Assembly: GCA_040191315.1 (NCBI GenBank)
Contig: JAWJLM010000029.1
Coordinates: 1 to 35,743 of the forward strand
Reading direction: 5' to 3'
Length of the DNA stretch: 35,743 nucleotides
Origin: Bacillaceae bacterium S4-13-56
Lineage (GTDB): Bacteria > Bacillota > Bacilli > Bacillales > JAWJLM01
Below, in pieces: positions 14,938 to 23,068 of this stretch (the first letter of the stretch is position 1; the number at the start of each line of letters is the position of its first letter). The notes under the pieces are model-generated. The model had not been told where the DNA came from and ran no database searches. It was given only the letters and a program-made list of their open reading frames with translations. Made by a program: the position numbers and the translations under genes.

Positions 14938-16212
14938 TTGAGTCAAAACAATTTAGATGTTTTTGAAAATATCGAATCTCAGGTGCGTAGTTATTGCCGC
15001 AGCTTCCCTACTGTTTTCACAAAAGCAAAGGGCCATTTAATGTGGGATGAATCAGGTAAAGAATATATTGATTTTTTCAGTGGTGCTGGTGCGTTGAATT
15101 ACGGACACAATGACGAAAAAATGAAGAAAAAATTAGTGGAATACATCATGGAAGATGGTATTACACACTCACTAGACATGGCAACATCTGCAAAACGGGA
15201 ATTTATTTCTAGCTTTAACGACATTATTTTAAAGCCACGTAAAATGGATTACAAAATTATGTTTCCGGGACCAACAGGAACAAACTCCGTCGAAAGTGCA
15301 CTGAAGCTTGCTCGTAAAGTAACAGGGCGTACTGATGTTATTAGTTTCACGAACGGCTTCCATGGCATGACCATTGGCTCTCTTTCTGTAACTGGAAATT
15401 CCATGAAGCGCCGTGGGGCAGGTATCCCACTTCACCATGTGGTGACCATGCCATATGACCAATATGTGGACCACCAAGATTCTCTTGATTATTTGGAGCG
15501 CTTCTTAGAAGACAGTGGAAGTGGAGTTGCTATCCCAGCAGCGATGATTCTAGAAACTGTACAAGGAGAAGGCGGGTTAAATACAGCAAGATTTGAATGG
15601 CTCAAAAAACTGGAACAGATCTGTAAGCGTTGGGGCATCCTTCTCATTATTGATGATGTTCAGGCTGGAGTTGGGCGTACAGGAACATTCTTCAGCTTTG
15701 AAAAAGCAGGTATTAAACCCGACATCATTTGTATGTCCAAATCATTAAGTGGTTACGGATTACCTTTTGCTGTGACTCTCATTCGTCCAGATCTAGATGT
15801 GTGGACTCCAGGGGAACATAATGGAACTTTCCGCGGAAATAATCATGCTTTTGTTACAGCTACGGTTGCCCTAGATTATTGGAAGGATAAGAAATTTGAA
15901 GATTCCATTGAAGAAAAATCTATTGCTATCCAAAACTTTTTAAAATCCATGGTAGAAAAATACCCTGAATTAAAAGGGGAAGTTCGTGGACGCGGGTTTA
16001 TGTCCGGAATTGTTTCTGAGGTGGAAGGCCTATCAAGTAAGGTGGCTGAGGAAGCCTTTAAACGAGGATTAATTATGGAAACAGCAGGAGCCAATGACGA
16101 AGTATTCAAGCTTTTCCCTGCCTTAACTATTGATACAGCTGCCCTTCAAAAAGGATTCGATATTATCGAAGAAAGTATCAAAGTTCTCGTAAAAGAACCA
16201 GTAGCACAATAA
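14938..16212 (+). CDS. ectB: Diaminobutyrate--2-oxoglutarate transaminase (ectoine synthesis)
   Basis: 424 residues. EctB transfers an amino group from glutamate to aspartate-semialdehyde, giving L-2,4-diaminobutyrate, the first committed step to ectoine. It is a class III PLP aminotransferase: [16 protein letters not shown] (111-126), the FHGMT block, [13 protein letters not shown] (238-250) with the cofactor-binding Asp, and the Schiff-base lysine in [10 protein letters not shown] (K268). The start is TTG at 14938, 7 nt after GAGGAGG, giving [13 protein letters not shown] as in other EctB proteins. An upstream ATG at 14911 precedes the site and is unlikely. The 105-bp gap after ectA shows no terminator, so ectABC is probably one transcript. 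Confidence 0.95.
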   Translation: MSQNNLDVFENIESQVRSYCRSFPTVFTKAKGHLMWDESGKEYIDFFSGAGALNYGHNDEKMKKKLVEYIMEDGITHSLDMATSAKREFISSFNDIILKPRKMDYKIMFPGPTGTNSVESALKLARKVTGRTDVISFTNGFHGMTIGSLSVTGNSMKRRGAGIPLHHVVTMPYDQYVDHQDSLDYLERFLEDSGSGVAIPAAMILETVQGEGGLNTARFEWLKKLEQICKRWGILLIIDDVQAGVGRTGTFFSFEKAGIKPDIICMSKSLSGYGLPFAVTLIRPDLDVWTPGEHNGTFRGNNHAFVTATVALDYWKDKKFEDSIEEKSIAIQNFLKSMVEKYPELKGEVRGRGFMSGIVSEVEGLSSKVAEEAFKRGLIMETAGANDEVFKLFPALTIDTAALQKGFDIIEESIKVLVKEPVAQ

Positions 16213-16243
16213 GAGAATAACTTTTCAATAGGAGGAAATGAAG

Positions 16244-16633
16244 ATGAAAGTAGTTGCATTAAATGATGTACTAGAAACCGAACATGACGTTGATGGTGGG
16301 AATTGGGTTAGCCGTCGCCTTATTTTAAAAAAGGATGGAATGGGATACTCTGTACACGACACTATTATTAAAGCAGGAACAGAAACTCATATTTGGTATC
16401 AAAACCATTTAGAATCCGTTTATTGCATCGAAGGAGAAGGGGAAGTTGTTACTCTTAAGGACGGAAAAGTCTGGCCGATTAAGAAGGACGTTCTTTACGC
16501 TCTAGACGAAAATGATGAGCACCTCCTCCGTGCTAAAACTGACATGCGTATGGTTTGTGTCTTTAACCCACCGGTTGCAGGAACAGAAGTTCACGACGAA
16601 AACGGTGTATATCCAGTAGCCGAAGATGAATAG
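16244..16633 (+). CDS. ectC: L-ectoine synthase
   Basis: 129 residues, the usual EctC length. It is a cupin-fold dehydratase that cyclises N-gamma-acetyl-diaminobutyrate to ectoine. The signature runs [17 protein letters not shown] (about 21-37), then [16 protein letters not shown] and the CIEGEGEV metal-site strand, and ends in [22 protein letters not shown] at 16244 is preferred over ATG 16238, since GGAGG is 8 nt upstream of the former and only 2 nt from the latter. Last gene of ectABC, followed by a hairpin. I see no ectD hydroxylase gene, so hydroxyectoine synthesis is not indicated by this locus. Confidence 0.95.
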   Translation: MKVVALNDVLETEHDVDGGNWVSRRLILKKDGMGYSVHDTIIKAGTETHIWYQNHLESVYCIEGEGEVVTLKDGKVWPIKKDVLYALDENDEHLLRAKTDMRMVCVFNPPVAGTEVHDENGVYPVAEDE

Positions 16634-16645
16634 AAGTAACAAAAG

Positions 16646-16680
16646 AGGACAGGGGCTTGCCCCTGTCCTACTCATTTTGG
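16646..16680 (+). terminator. Hairpin ending the ect operon
   Basis: GGACAGGGGC (16647-16656) pairs perfectly with GCCCCTGTCC (16659-16668) over a 2-nt apparent loop, plus an A/T closing pair, followed by a weak T-rich ATTTTGG. It belongs to the dispersed GGACAG family. Confidence 0.6.
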
Positions 16681-16713
16681 CTAACCTATGATGTAACCCT
16701 TTTAGATTTCGTA

Positions 16714-17604
16714 TCAAACAAGCTCTGTTGCTTTTGCATTTAATACAACTTGTTCTGGATTTTTACAACCTGGAATGACCGTGGTTACTGCCGAATGCTT
16801 CAAACACCACGCCAATGCCCAAGAGGCTATGGATACCCCTTCTGGCACCTCATTGTGTCCAATCTCTTCCACTTCTTTTAATAAGTCGGCGGTTACTTTT
16901 GGATCATGCCTAGATCGCACATCATCCTTAGCAAATTGAGCTCCCGGCTTATATTTCCCACTCAAGTATCCACTTGCTAATGGAACACGTGCGAGAACTC
17001 CAAAGTCCTGACGTTCAGCCGCAGGGAAAACTTTTTCTTCAGGAGCACGATCTAAGCGGTTGTATACCACCTGAATGGCAGAAACGCCATATTCCTCTCC
17101 CTTCTTCACTTGGTAATCTTCATCATTAGTACGCAAAGAAACCCCAAGGTGTCGGATTTTTCCAGCTTGCTTTTGTTTATCTAACATGGTCCATAAATCA
17201 TCGTTATTAAATTCCTCATCTGTACACGAGTGTGCCTGGTACAAATCTATATAATCCGTATTTAAAGCTTTCAGTGAGGTATCCAGTTGTTTCAGGACAT
17301 CGTCAGGACTCCAATGTCTAGTTCGGTCAAAATTCCCATGAAAATGATGGCCAAACTTTGTTGCCACAATCCAATCCTCTCTATTTCGGCGACTTATATA
17401 ATCACCAATCAAACTCTCCGATAGGTGATCACCATAGCATTCTGCTGTATCAATTAAATTGATTCCTACCTCTTTGGACTTGTCCAAAATAGCATCCACT
17501 TCCTGTTGTGAAAATGCTTTTCCCCATTCACCGCCATATTGCCATGTTCCTATTCCGACAACAGATACCTCTAAATTTGACTTTCCTAGTTTACGATACT
17601 TCAT
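16714..17604 (-). CDS. Aldo/keto reductase
   Basis: 296 residues with an (alpha/beta)8 barrel. The catalytic tetrad is visible: D52 and Y57 in NLIDTAECYGD, K83 in VATKFGHH, H125 in LYQAHSC. Near the C-terminus, VIPGCKNPEQV is the NADPH-binding loop. It resembles YhdN/general-stress-type reductases acting on aldehydes; the physiological substrate is unknown. ATG at 17604 has GAGGTGAA 5-7 nt upstream. The frame continues upstream without a further ribosome-binding site. It lies 77 bp downstream of the C45 gene on the same strand, so the two may be co-transcribed. Confidence 0.87.
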   Translation of the reverse strand: MKYRKLGKSNLEVSVVGIGTWQYGGEWGKAFSQQEVDAILDKSKEVGINLIDTAECYGDHLSESLIGDYISRRNREDWIVATKFGHHFHGNFDRTRHWSPDDVLKQLDTSLKALNTDYIDLYQAHSCTDEEFNNDDLWTMLDKQKQAGKIRHLGVSLRTNDEDYQVKKGEEYGVSAIQVVYNRLDRAPEEKVFPAAERQDFGVLARVPLASGYLSGKYKPGAQFAKDDVRSRHDPKVTADLLKEVEEIGHNEVPEGVSIASWALAWCLKHSAVTTVIPGCKNPEQVVLNAKATELV

Positions 17605-17681
17605 AAAATTCACCTCGTTAGAATGTCTATATATTTCACTTAGACTATGTAGCTGACTTCCCACCACGTGCCAAAAGTAGA

Positions 17682-18758
17682 CTATAACTTGTTTTTAAAT
17701 CCCCAATACGCCCCCTCGTCCATATGAACAAATGGAATATCTGTATCCACTTCCCCTAGAATTCGCTCTATTTGAATATCATCCCCAGACAACCATTTTT
17801 TAAAATCAAACTCTTCTGGCTGCTGGTCCCCACCTAAAGCGAACCAAGATTTCAACTCTTTAGGAAAATAGACAGAGGTATGGATTGTTCCGGCCCAATC
17901 TTTATATAATTTAGAAAAAACTCCACCTTGGGAGTCATTCATCAAGCGAAAAGCCTCTTGACTACTTAATGAACCTGTATCTTGTTGTTTTTTGATAATA
18001 TCCATTCTACGTTTCGAATCCGCTAAATGGTTTCGATTTTCTTTTGTTAACATTTCAAAATGGTTCGTGCAAACTTGCGCTTGTCGTACTTCAACTCCTC
18101 TTGGTGAGGCTTCCACAACATAAGTCTGTCCACTTTGGTCATAGACAATGTAGCTAAAAGAATGTCGATGGGGTATTTCTTGTAACATCTCTACAGCTTC
18201 ACCAACTGTCGCACAGGATTCCAAAATTAAACGACCAATCATGCAACAAATGAACCCATCTCCGGGCTTTTTTCTGTGCATGAAGTTATAGCCAAGAACT
18301 AGGCCTCTTTCATTCATCCCATCCATTCTTCCTGTAACTCTTTGGCTGGGGCCCATTATGGCATAGCCTTGGTCTGTCGGTTGAAAAAAAACATACCTTC
18401 CTTCATAGGTCTTTGGATGATAATCATAGTTACGTATGAAGTAATCTTCACCTGTCATGATCGAGCAACCAGACTTCACATAGTCTAGCCTGTATCCACC
18501 AAACTCCATCAAGACTCGTTTCATATCCCACTCAAGGGCATCCCTCATCCCCACTAACTCGTCCCATACACCAGGAGCAAACCGAATAATCGCCTCCTTT
18601 ACTTCTTTTTCTTCTACAGTGAATCGAGGAATTCTTACTTTCCATTGTTTCTCTCTATTTTTTATAGTTAATGAATCCTTTAGCAATTCACCTTGCCAAA
18701 ATCCAAAATCATAGTGGTTTCCTCTAAACTGTAAAATGTCACTATGTATTTTTTTCAT
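17682..18758 (-). CDS. C45 family autoproteolytic acyltransferase/hydrolase
   Basis: 358 residues of the Ntn-hydrolase superfamily (acyl-CoA:6-aminopenicillanate acyltransferase-like, peptidase C45). The nucleophile is Cys98 in KSGCSIM; in this family the precursor cuts itself at the Gly-Cys bond so that Cys becomes the new N-terminus. Downstream family elements are FIRNYDYHP (about 107-115), GRMDGMNERGLVLGYNF and VVEASPRGVEVR. The first 97 residues would be the short alpha subunit. No signal peptide, so cytoplasmic. Substrates are unknown amides, perhaps acyl-amino acids or bile-salt-like compounds. ATG at 18758 follows an AGAACTTCTT-like weak site. Confidence 0.8.
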   Translation of the reverse strand: MKKIHSDILQFRGNHYDFGFWQGELLKDSLTIKNREKQWKVRIPRFTVEEKEVKEAIIRFAPGVWDELVGMRDALEWDMKRVLMEFGGYRLDYVKSGCSIMTGEDYFIRNYDYHPKTYEGRYVFFQPTDQGYAIMGPSQRVTGRMDGMNERGLVLGYNFMHRKKPGDGFICCMIGRLILESCATVGEAVEMLQEIPHRHSFSYIVYDQSGQTYVVEASPRGVEVRQAQVCTNHFEMLTKENRNHLADSKRRMDIIKKQQDTGSLSSQEAFRLMNDSQGGVFSKLYKDWAGTIHTSVYFPKELKSWFALGGDQQPEEFDFKKWLSGDDIQIERILGEVDTDIPFVHMDEGAYWGFKNKL

Positions 18759-18942
18759 AAGAAGTTCTCCAATCTTGGTTTGTACCCTAATGGTAAAACA
18801 TATTTATATCAAATTCCAAATAGAAGACTTGGCTAATCATACCAAGTTTATTTAATCATTCTTTCCATGTTTGTAACATGATAAAATAAGTTAATATTAC
18901 AGAAATTTTCGAGTGATTAAAATTTTTCCAGGAGGTTACAGA

Positions 18943-19776
18943 GTGAAGCAAGTTTTTAATCTTATTTCTTTATCCATAATTTTATTTGGTGTTGGTTGTT
19001 CTGCTCAAAATGGTCAGGAAAACCAAATTCCAACGTCTAATGAAAATAATCTTACAGTGGAAGAAAAGGAAACTCCAGTGAATACCACTCCTGACGAGGT
19101 TGAACCAAAAACACCATCTCCCTCTCAAGAAAACTCTTCTGAACCAAAAGATGGATTTGTGAATGCAACTGTCACTCGTATAGTTGACGGCGATACGGTA
19201 AAAGTTGATATAAATGGAGAAGAAGATACTTTACGCTTGTTACTTGTGGATACTCCTGAAACTGTGGCTCCAAACACACCTGTACAACCTTTTGGTAAAG
19301 AGGCAAGTGACTTTGCTAAAAAGACGTTAACAGGTCAAGAAGTCCAGCTTGAATTCGATGGGCCAAAGCGTGATAAATACGACCGTTTGTTGGTATACCT
19401 CTGGATAGGTGACCAAATGTTTAACGAAATGTTATTGGAAGGTGGCTATGCTAGGTTAGCCTATGTCTATGATCCTCCCTACACCCATTTTGACGCCTAT
19501 ATGAAGGCTCAAAACCATGCATTGGATCAGAAGCTAAGGATTTGGAGCATAGAAGGTTATGTTACAGAAGATGGATTTTCTGAGGGTTTTGGAGAATCAT
19601 CTGATCATTCACAAGACACTAATTCTTCATCGAACAAGGAAACTGAACCTAATGAGGAAGTCTACTATTCGAAGTGTGCTGAAGCACATGAGGCGGGTGT
19701 CACTCCACTTTATAAAGGAGATCCGGGTTATGGGACACATCTTGATGGAGATGGAGACGGGATTGCCTGTGAATAA
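18943..19776 (+). CDS. Lipoprotein thermonuclease (SNase) with Excalibur domain
   Basis: 277 residues. GTG at 18943 is chosen because AGGAGG is 7 nt upstream; upstream in-frame ATG adds non-signal sequence. A lipoprotein signal (Cys19 in FGVGC) is followed by a Ser/Pro/Glu-rich linker (20-70). The staphylococcal-nuclease domain (about 71-207) has catalytic R98 (LRLLLVDTPE), E106 and R148 (KYDRLLVYLW). After a second linker, an Excalibur calcium-binding domain (241-277) ends in the DGDGDGIACE loop with its paired cysteines. It likely degrades extracellular DNA/RNA at the cell surface in a Ca-dependent way. Monocistronic, with its own terminator. Confidence 0.92.
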   Translation: MKQVFNLISLSIILFGVGCSAQNGQENQIPTSNENNLTVEEKETPVNTTPDEVEPKTPSPSQENSSEPKDGFVNATVTRIVDGDTVKVDINGEEDTLRLLLVDTPETVAPNTPVQPFGKEASDFAKKTLTGQEVQLEFDGPKRDKYDRLLVYLWIGDQMFNEMLLEGGYARLAYVYDPPYTHFDAYMKAQNHALDQKLRIWSIEGYVTEDGFSEGFGESSDHSQDTNSSSNKETEPNEEVYYSKCAEAHEAGVTPLYKGDPGYGTHLDGDGDGIACE

Positions 19777-19816
19777 AGACTTGTTTTGAGTGGTGCTTGG
19801 ATATTGATGAGTTTTA

Positions 19817-19855
19817 AAGCTGATCCCTTTTATTTGGGGGAATCAGCTTATTTGT
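19817..19855 (+). terminator. Terminator after the nuclease gene
   Basis: AAGCTGAT (about 19817-19824) pairs with ATCAGCTT (19842-19849), extended by CCC/GGG, followed by ATTTGTT. Confidence 0.75.
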
Positions 19856-19910
19856 TATCTTTGCACGCAAATTAAACAAAACCATAGATGACATTCTTGC
19901 CAAGAATTTA

Positions 19911-20369
19911 TTAAAGCTCAATCGCGAGCCGGACCATATCCCTACACTGGATCCCGTTCTCATAAATTTCCTGTTCATAATGTTTCACAAAAAAATCCTG
20001 ATCAACTCCAGTAATACGAAATCCACATTTCTGGTAGAGTGCCAATTGACCAATACTTGAGTTGCCAGTTCCGACTTCCAAAACCTTATAACCACGATTT
20101 TTCGCCCTACTAACGGCATCAAGAACTAACTTTTTCCCAATGCCCATCCCTTGCTTTTCCTCTCTCACCGCAATATTTACTAACTCAATAGTTTCTGGCC
20201 TTGTTGGTAACAATACATACACACCAACAATCTCATCCTCCCATTCAGCAACAAAGCATTCTCCTCTATGGAAATATTGCTCAACTATCGCAACTGAAGG
20301 GTCTGCTAGCAGAAGCAGATTCATAGGAGCTGTCTCACCCAAATCTAGCCTTCTTACCTTAACGTCCAT
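19911..20369 (-). CDS. GNAT family N-acetyltransferase (YvbK-like)
   Basis: 152 residues. Acetyl-CoA-binding motif A is VREEKQGMGIGKKLVLDAV (about 68-86). GTGNSSIGQLALYQKCGFRI is the following helix-strand typical of B. subtilis YvbK relatives. The C-terminal YENGIQCRDMVRLAIEL is conserved in that group. Substrate unknown. Its ATG (20369) overlaps the restored end of the NUDIX frame (20354-20356), so the two genes were originally a coupled pair, with MFS upstream on the same strand. Confidence 0.85.
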   Translation of the reverse strand: MDVKVRRLDLGETAPMNLLLLADPSVAIVEQYFHRGECFVAEWEDEIVGVYVLLPTRPETIELVNIAVREEKQGMGIGKKLVLDAVSRAKNRGYKVLEVGTGNSSIGQLALYQKCGFRITGVDQDFFVKHYEQEIYENGIQCRDMVRLAIEL

Positions 20370-20784
20370 CTTGAATCACCCCAAAATAAATCATGAATAT
20401 ATCCAAGTGTATGTCCTAATTCTCCATTTTCCCACATCTTTTCAAGCTCATCTCTAGTTACCCATTTAGAATCAACCACCTCTGTTTCTTATCATGTTCA
20501 GAAAAGTCTTTTTTGAATAGCCATACATCATAAAAATCTCGATGATGATCACGTCTAAAACTTTTCACTATTTCCCCCTGGGCACCCCTTAAATTTATAC
20601 CAATTTCTTCTTCAGCTTCTCGAATAATTCCGTCAAAACTAGATTCCCTTTCCAAAATAGACCCACCTGGACATTTCCACAAATTTGGATGGGGCTTCTG
20701 TGTATGTCTTTTTTGTACAAAAATCATTCCCTCACTATTTCTTATCCAAGCACTAACAACAATATGATATTCACCCTCTAGCAA
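20354..20784 (-). pseudogene. NUDIX hydrolase interrupted by a frameshift
   Basis: The frame from TTG 20784 contains a full Nudix box: G41-x5-E47-x7-REAEEEIGI (55-63), preceded by LWKCPGGS. It runs through FYDVWLFKKDFSEHD and then ends early in KKQRWLILNG and TAA (20458). Shifting by one base after EHD gives ETEVVDSKWVTRDELEKMW and a natural C-terminus to TAA at 20354-20356, overlapping the GNAT start. A single-base loss in the GATAAGAAA run (around 20488-20493) explains it. The truncated product keeps the catalytic box, so partial function cannot be excluded. Also possible are a sequencing error or a slippery A-run. ADP-ribose/NTP-type diphosphohydrolase; substrate unknown. Confidence 0.75.
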
Positions 20785-20804
20785 TCACCATCCACTTTAT
20801 TCTA

Positions 20805-22079
20805 TTACCTCTTACGCAAAACTATTAGTACTACAGGAATAAGAACCAGCGATAACAGACCACTTCCAAGTGATAGTATAGTAAAACTATATCCAGCCAC
20901 AACCATACCTGAGAGTGCTCCCCCTGCTGCTCCTGACAGAGCAACCAGTACGTCTACCATTCCTTGAACTTTAGCCCGATTTATGGGGGTTGTTGCATCT
21001 ACGATGAGTGCTGTTCCGCTAATTAGACCGAAATTCCACCCTAATCCTAGTAATATTAACGCAATCGTGAGAATACCTACTGAATCCATTGGTGCGTAGG
21101 CTGCAAAAATGCCAGCTAGAAGCAAGGTAAAACTGGATGCAAACACCATACTATGACGCCCAATTTTGTCAACAAGAACACCTGTCAAAAGGGAGGGAAG
21201 ATACATGGCTCCAATATGAAAACCAATGATTAATCCAACTGCACTTAACCCATGACCATGATTACCCATATGCACAGGCGTCATGGTCATAACTGCCACC
21301 ATGACGATTTGAGTAACTACCATGACGGTAGCACCAATACTAATTTCTCGCTTGTTTATTTCTAAGATCTCATCTTTTGTATCAATAAGTATAGGATCTT
21401 GTCTACTTTCTTTTGTTTCCAGCGCTTGTGCAATTTTCAGTGGATCTGGACGAAGAAAAATAAAAAGTACCAAACCTGCTAGAAAAAATGATGCTGCTGC
21501 TAAAATAAATGGACCTGCTAGTGAAGGTATCCCGATGGATAGTGCAAACTTACCCATTACGTTCACTAAATTGGGTCCTGCAACTGCTCCAAAAGTCGTT
21601 GCTACTAAAGCAATACTCACCGCCGTTGCTCTCTGCCTTGAATTCGCTAAGTCAGTACCTGCATATCGAGCTTGTAGGTTTGTAGCTGTTCCTGAACCAT
21701 ATACAAGTAAGGAAATAAATAAAAGAATGATATTGTGTGTTACAGCTGAAATTATCACCCCAACCGCACCGACACCACCTGTCATAAATCCCGTTGCAAG
21801 TCCAATACGTCGACCATAATGCTGTGATAAGTTTCCAACTAGTAATGCCGCACCTGCTGATCCTAGTGTAAATAATGCAATTGGAAGTCCTGCAAGGCTA
21901 TCTGTACCTAACATATCTTCAGCAAGCAAAGCCCCTATCGTAATCCCTGAAGCAAGGCCAGCTCCACCTAAAATCTGGGCAATCACAATAATCATTAGCG
22001 TACGCTTATATAATTTCTTTTGTTTGTCTGGATTATCAATATAAAGCTGATGTATCTCTTCACTATTTTTTTCATCCAT
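20805..22079 (-). CDS. MFS transporter
   Basis: 424 residues with about 12 membrane helices. The loop between helices 2 and 3 reads GNLSQHYGRRIGLATG, the MFS signature, and LVDKIGRHSMV is its counterpart in the second half. A long hydrophilic N-terminus (1-25) and a central loop with many acidic and basic residues (about 212-240) separate the two six-helix halves. Substrate unknown. ATG at 22079 has AGGATG upstream. A promoter with a CsoR/CstR-like operator 260 bp upstream reads towards it, so metal or sulfur-species control is possible. NUDIX and GNAT follow on the same strand. Confidence 0.85.
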   Translation of the reverse strand: MDEKNSEEIHQLYIDNPDKQKKLYKRTLMIIVIAQILGGAGLASGITIGALLAEDMLGTDSLAGLPIALFTLGSAGAALLVGNLSQHYGRRIGLATGFMTGGVGAVGVIISAVTHNIILLFISLLVYGSGTATNLQARYAGTDLANSRQRATAVSIALVATTFGAVAGPNLVNVMGKFALSIGIPSLAGPFILAAASFFLAGLVLFIFLRPDPLKIAQALETKESRQDPILIDTKDEILEINKREISIGATVMVVTQIVMVAVMTMTPVHMGNHGHGLSAVGLIIGFHIGAMYLPSLLTGVLVDKIGRHSMVFASSFTLLLAGIFAAYAPMDSVGILTIALILLGLGWNFGLISGTALIVDATTPINRAKVQGMVDVLVALSGAAGGALSGMVVAGYSFTILSLGSGLLSLVLIPVVLIVLRKR

Positions 22080-22225
22080 AAATTAACATCCTATCCTATA
22101 ATTATTTTATGCCAACAATTTACATATCTAGTAATCTTTTAATCATCTTATTCCCAAATACTAGCAAAAAAGCAACACTCATAAACATCTAATTTATTTT
22201 ATAAATATTTTTTGATAGATTTCCT

Positions 22226-22282
22226 TTAAGACCATTTAGGAAGGCGCTGGTCTTCCGCTCTCTTTTCAATAGCTTGGTTCAC
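22226..22282 (-). CDS. Short 18-residue ORF under the CsoR-like operator
   Basis: GTG at 22282 is 6 nt after a perfect AGGAGG and encodes MNQAIEKRAEDQRLPKWS before TAA. The start region forms the inverted repeat GGTTC-GACGT-GAACC (22276-22290). It is the first ORF after the operator promoter at 22314-22369. It is probably the surviving 5' end of a deleted gene or a leader ORF. No family recognised. Confidence 0.3.
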   Translation of the reverse strand: MNQAIEKRAEDQRLPKWS

Positions 22283-22313
22283 GTCGAACCTCCTCTTCCC
22301 ATAATGCACTCCA

Positions 22314-22369
22314 TATACCCATATGGGTATAGTTAAATACATTATAAAGAGAAACCACTAACTTTTCAA
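22314..22369 (-). promoter_or_regulatory. Strong promoter with an 18-bp CsoR/CstR-like palindrome
   Basis: On the minus strand TTGAAA (22369-22364) and TATAAT (22346-22341) are exactly 17 bp apart. Ten base pairs further on lies the perfect palindrome TATACCCATATGGGTATA (22314-22331). TACCC-N4-GGGTA is the operator pattern of the CsoR/CstR repressor family (copper or persulfide sensing). It would block the transcription start. No csoR or cstR gene is in the window; the repressor must be encoded elsewhere. Confidence 0.65.
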
Positions 22370-22418
22370 ATAAATCTTTTCATTACATTGTAAAAGATAA
22401 CCACTCAAGTAAACGCTG
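22370..22418. other. Spacer between the operator promoter and the ISL3 relic
   Basis: No feature seen. It is A/T-rich and probably contains the lost left end of the insertion. Confidence 0.2.
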
Positions 22419-22985
22419 TAAAAACAAAGTTTTAGACATAGTCCATATTGAGCTGGAGAGGAAACAACATCGTTGCCGAAGTTGTAGTCAAGTGGTACAT
22501 CGAGTTCATGATTATTGAATCCAGACAATTAAACATAAAAATTTTTTAGTAGAAGGACAGCCTTGTTTTATCGAAAAAGAAGATATGTAAGTAAAGGATT
22601 TAGGAAACGATTTTAGGAAGATAATACAATTGTCGAGAGGTATCAACGTTAGTCAGTAGAATTCAACCATCCATTGGATTGGAATTAATAGAGGGGAAGA
22701 ACTACAAAGATGTGGCTTCTTGCTTTCATACTCTTCCTCAAATGCTGTCATGCGCCGCTTTGATTAAGTAAGTTCTTCTATGTTAGAAGAGACAAATCAA
22801 TTACCTGAGCAATTGTGATTGACGAGGGGGATGCAGGTGTAAAAAAATTGATAAATTCATTTGGTAGTTGCTTATTTGATTCTTTATTCGCTATCATAAA
22901 GAAGACACCTCTTCTGTATTGGTAGTGTTTTTTAGACATTTACACTATACCAAACATTGAGGTGTATGATTATTTTTCCTGTCAA
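22419..22985 (+). mobile_element. Decayed ISL3-family transposase relic
   Basis: Translated pieces in shifting frames reproduce the N-terminal half of an ISL3-family transposase. First is a zinc-finger-like CRSCSQVVHRVHDY (with TGA where Arg is expected), then IKHKNFLVEGQP. After frameshifts come GNDF-like and NTIVERYQR, EFNQ, LELIEGKNYKDVAS, and LPEQL with DEGDAG near the DDE core. At least three stops and several frame changes, and no C-terminal half. I found no terminal inverted repeats. It separates the CsoR-like promoter from the multicopper oxidase. Confidence 0.65.
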
Positions 22986-23068
22986 GGATCATATTCAACG
23001 ACTACTAGCCATACAGATAGTTATTTCAAACACATTTTTCTTGGTGCGAAAGTTGAGTTATTCACGAA

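Noticed and set aside
22492-22515. TGA inside the ISL3-like HDY-x-IQT segment as a third selenocysteine
   Set aside because: The family has Arg at that place (CGA to TGA), and more stops and frameshifts follow. It is decay.
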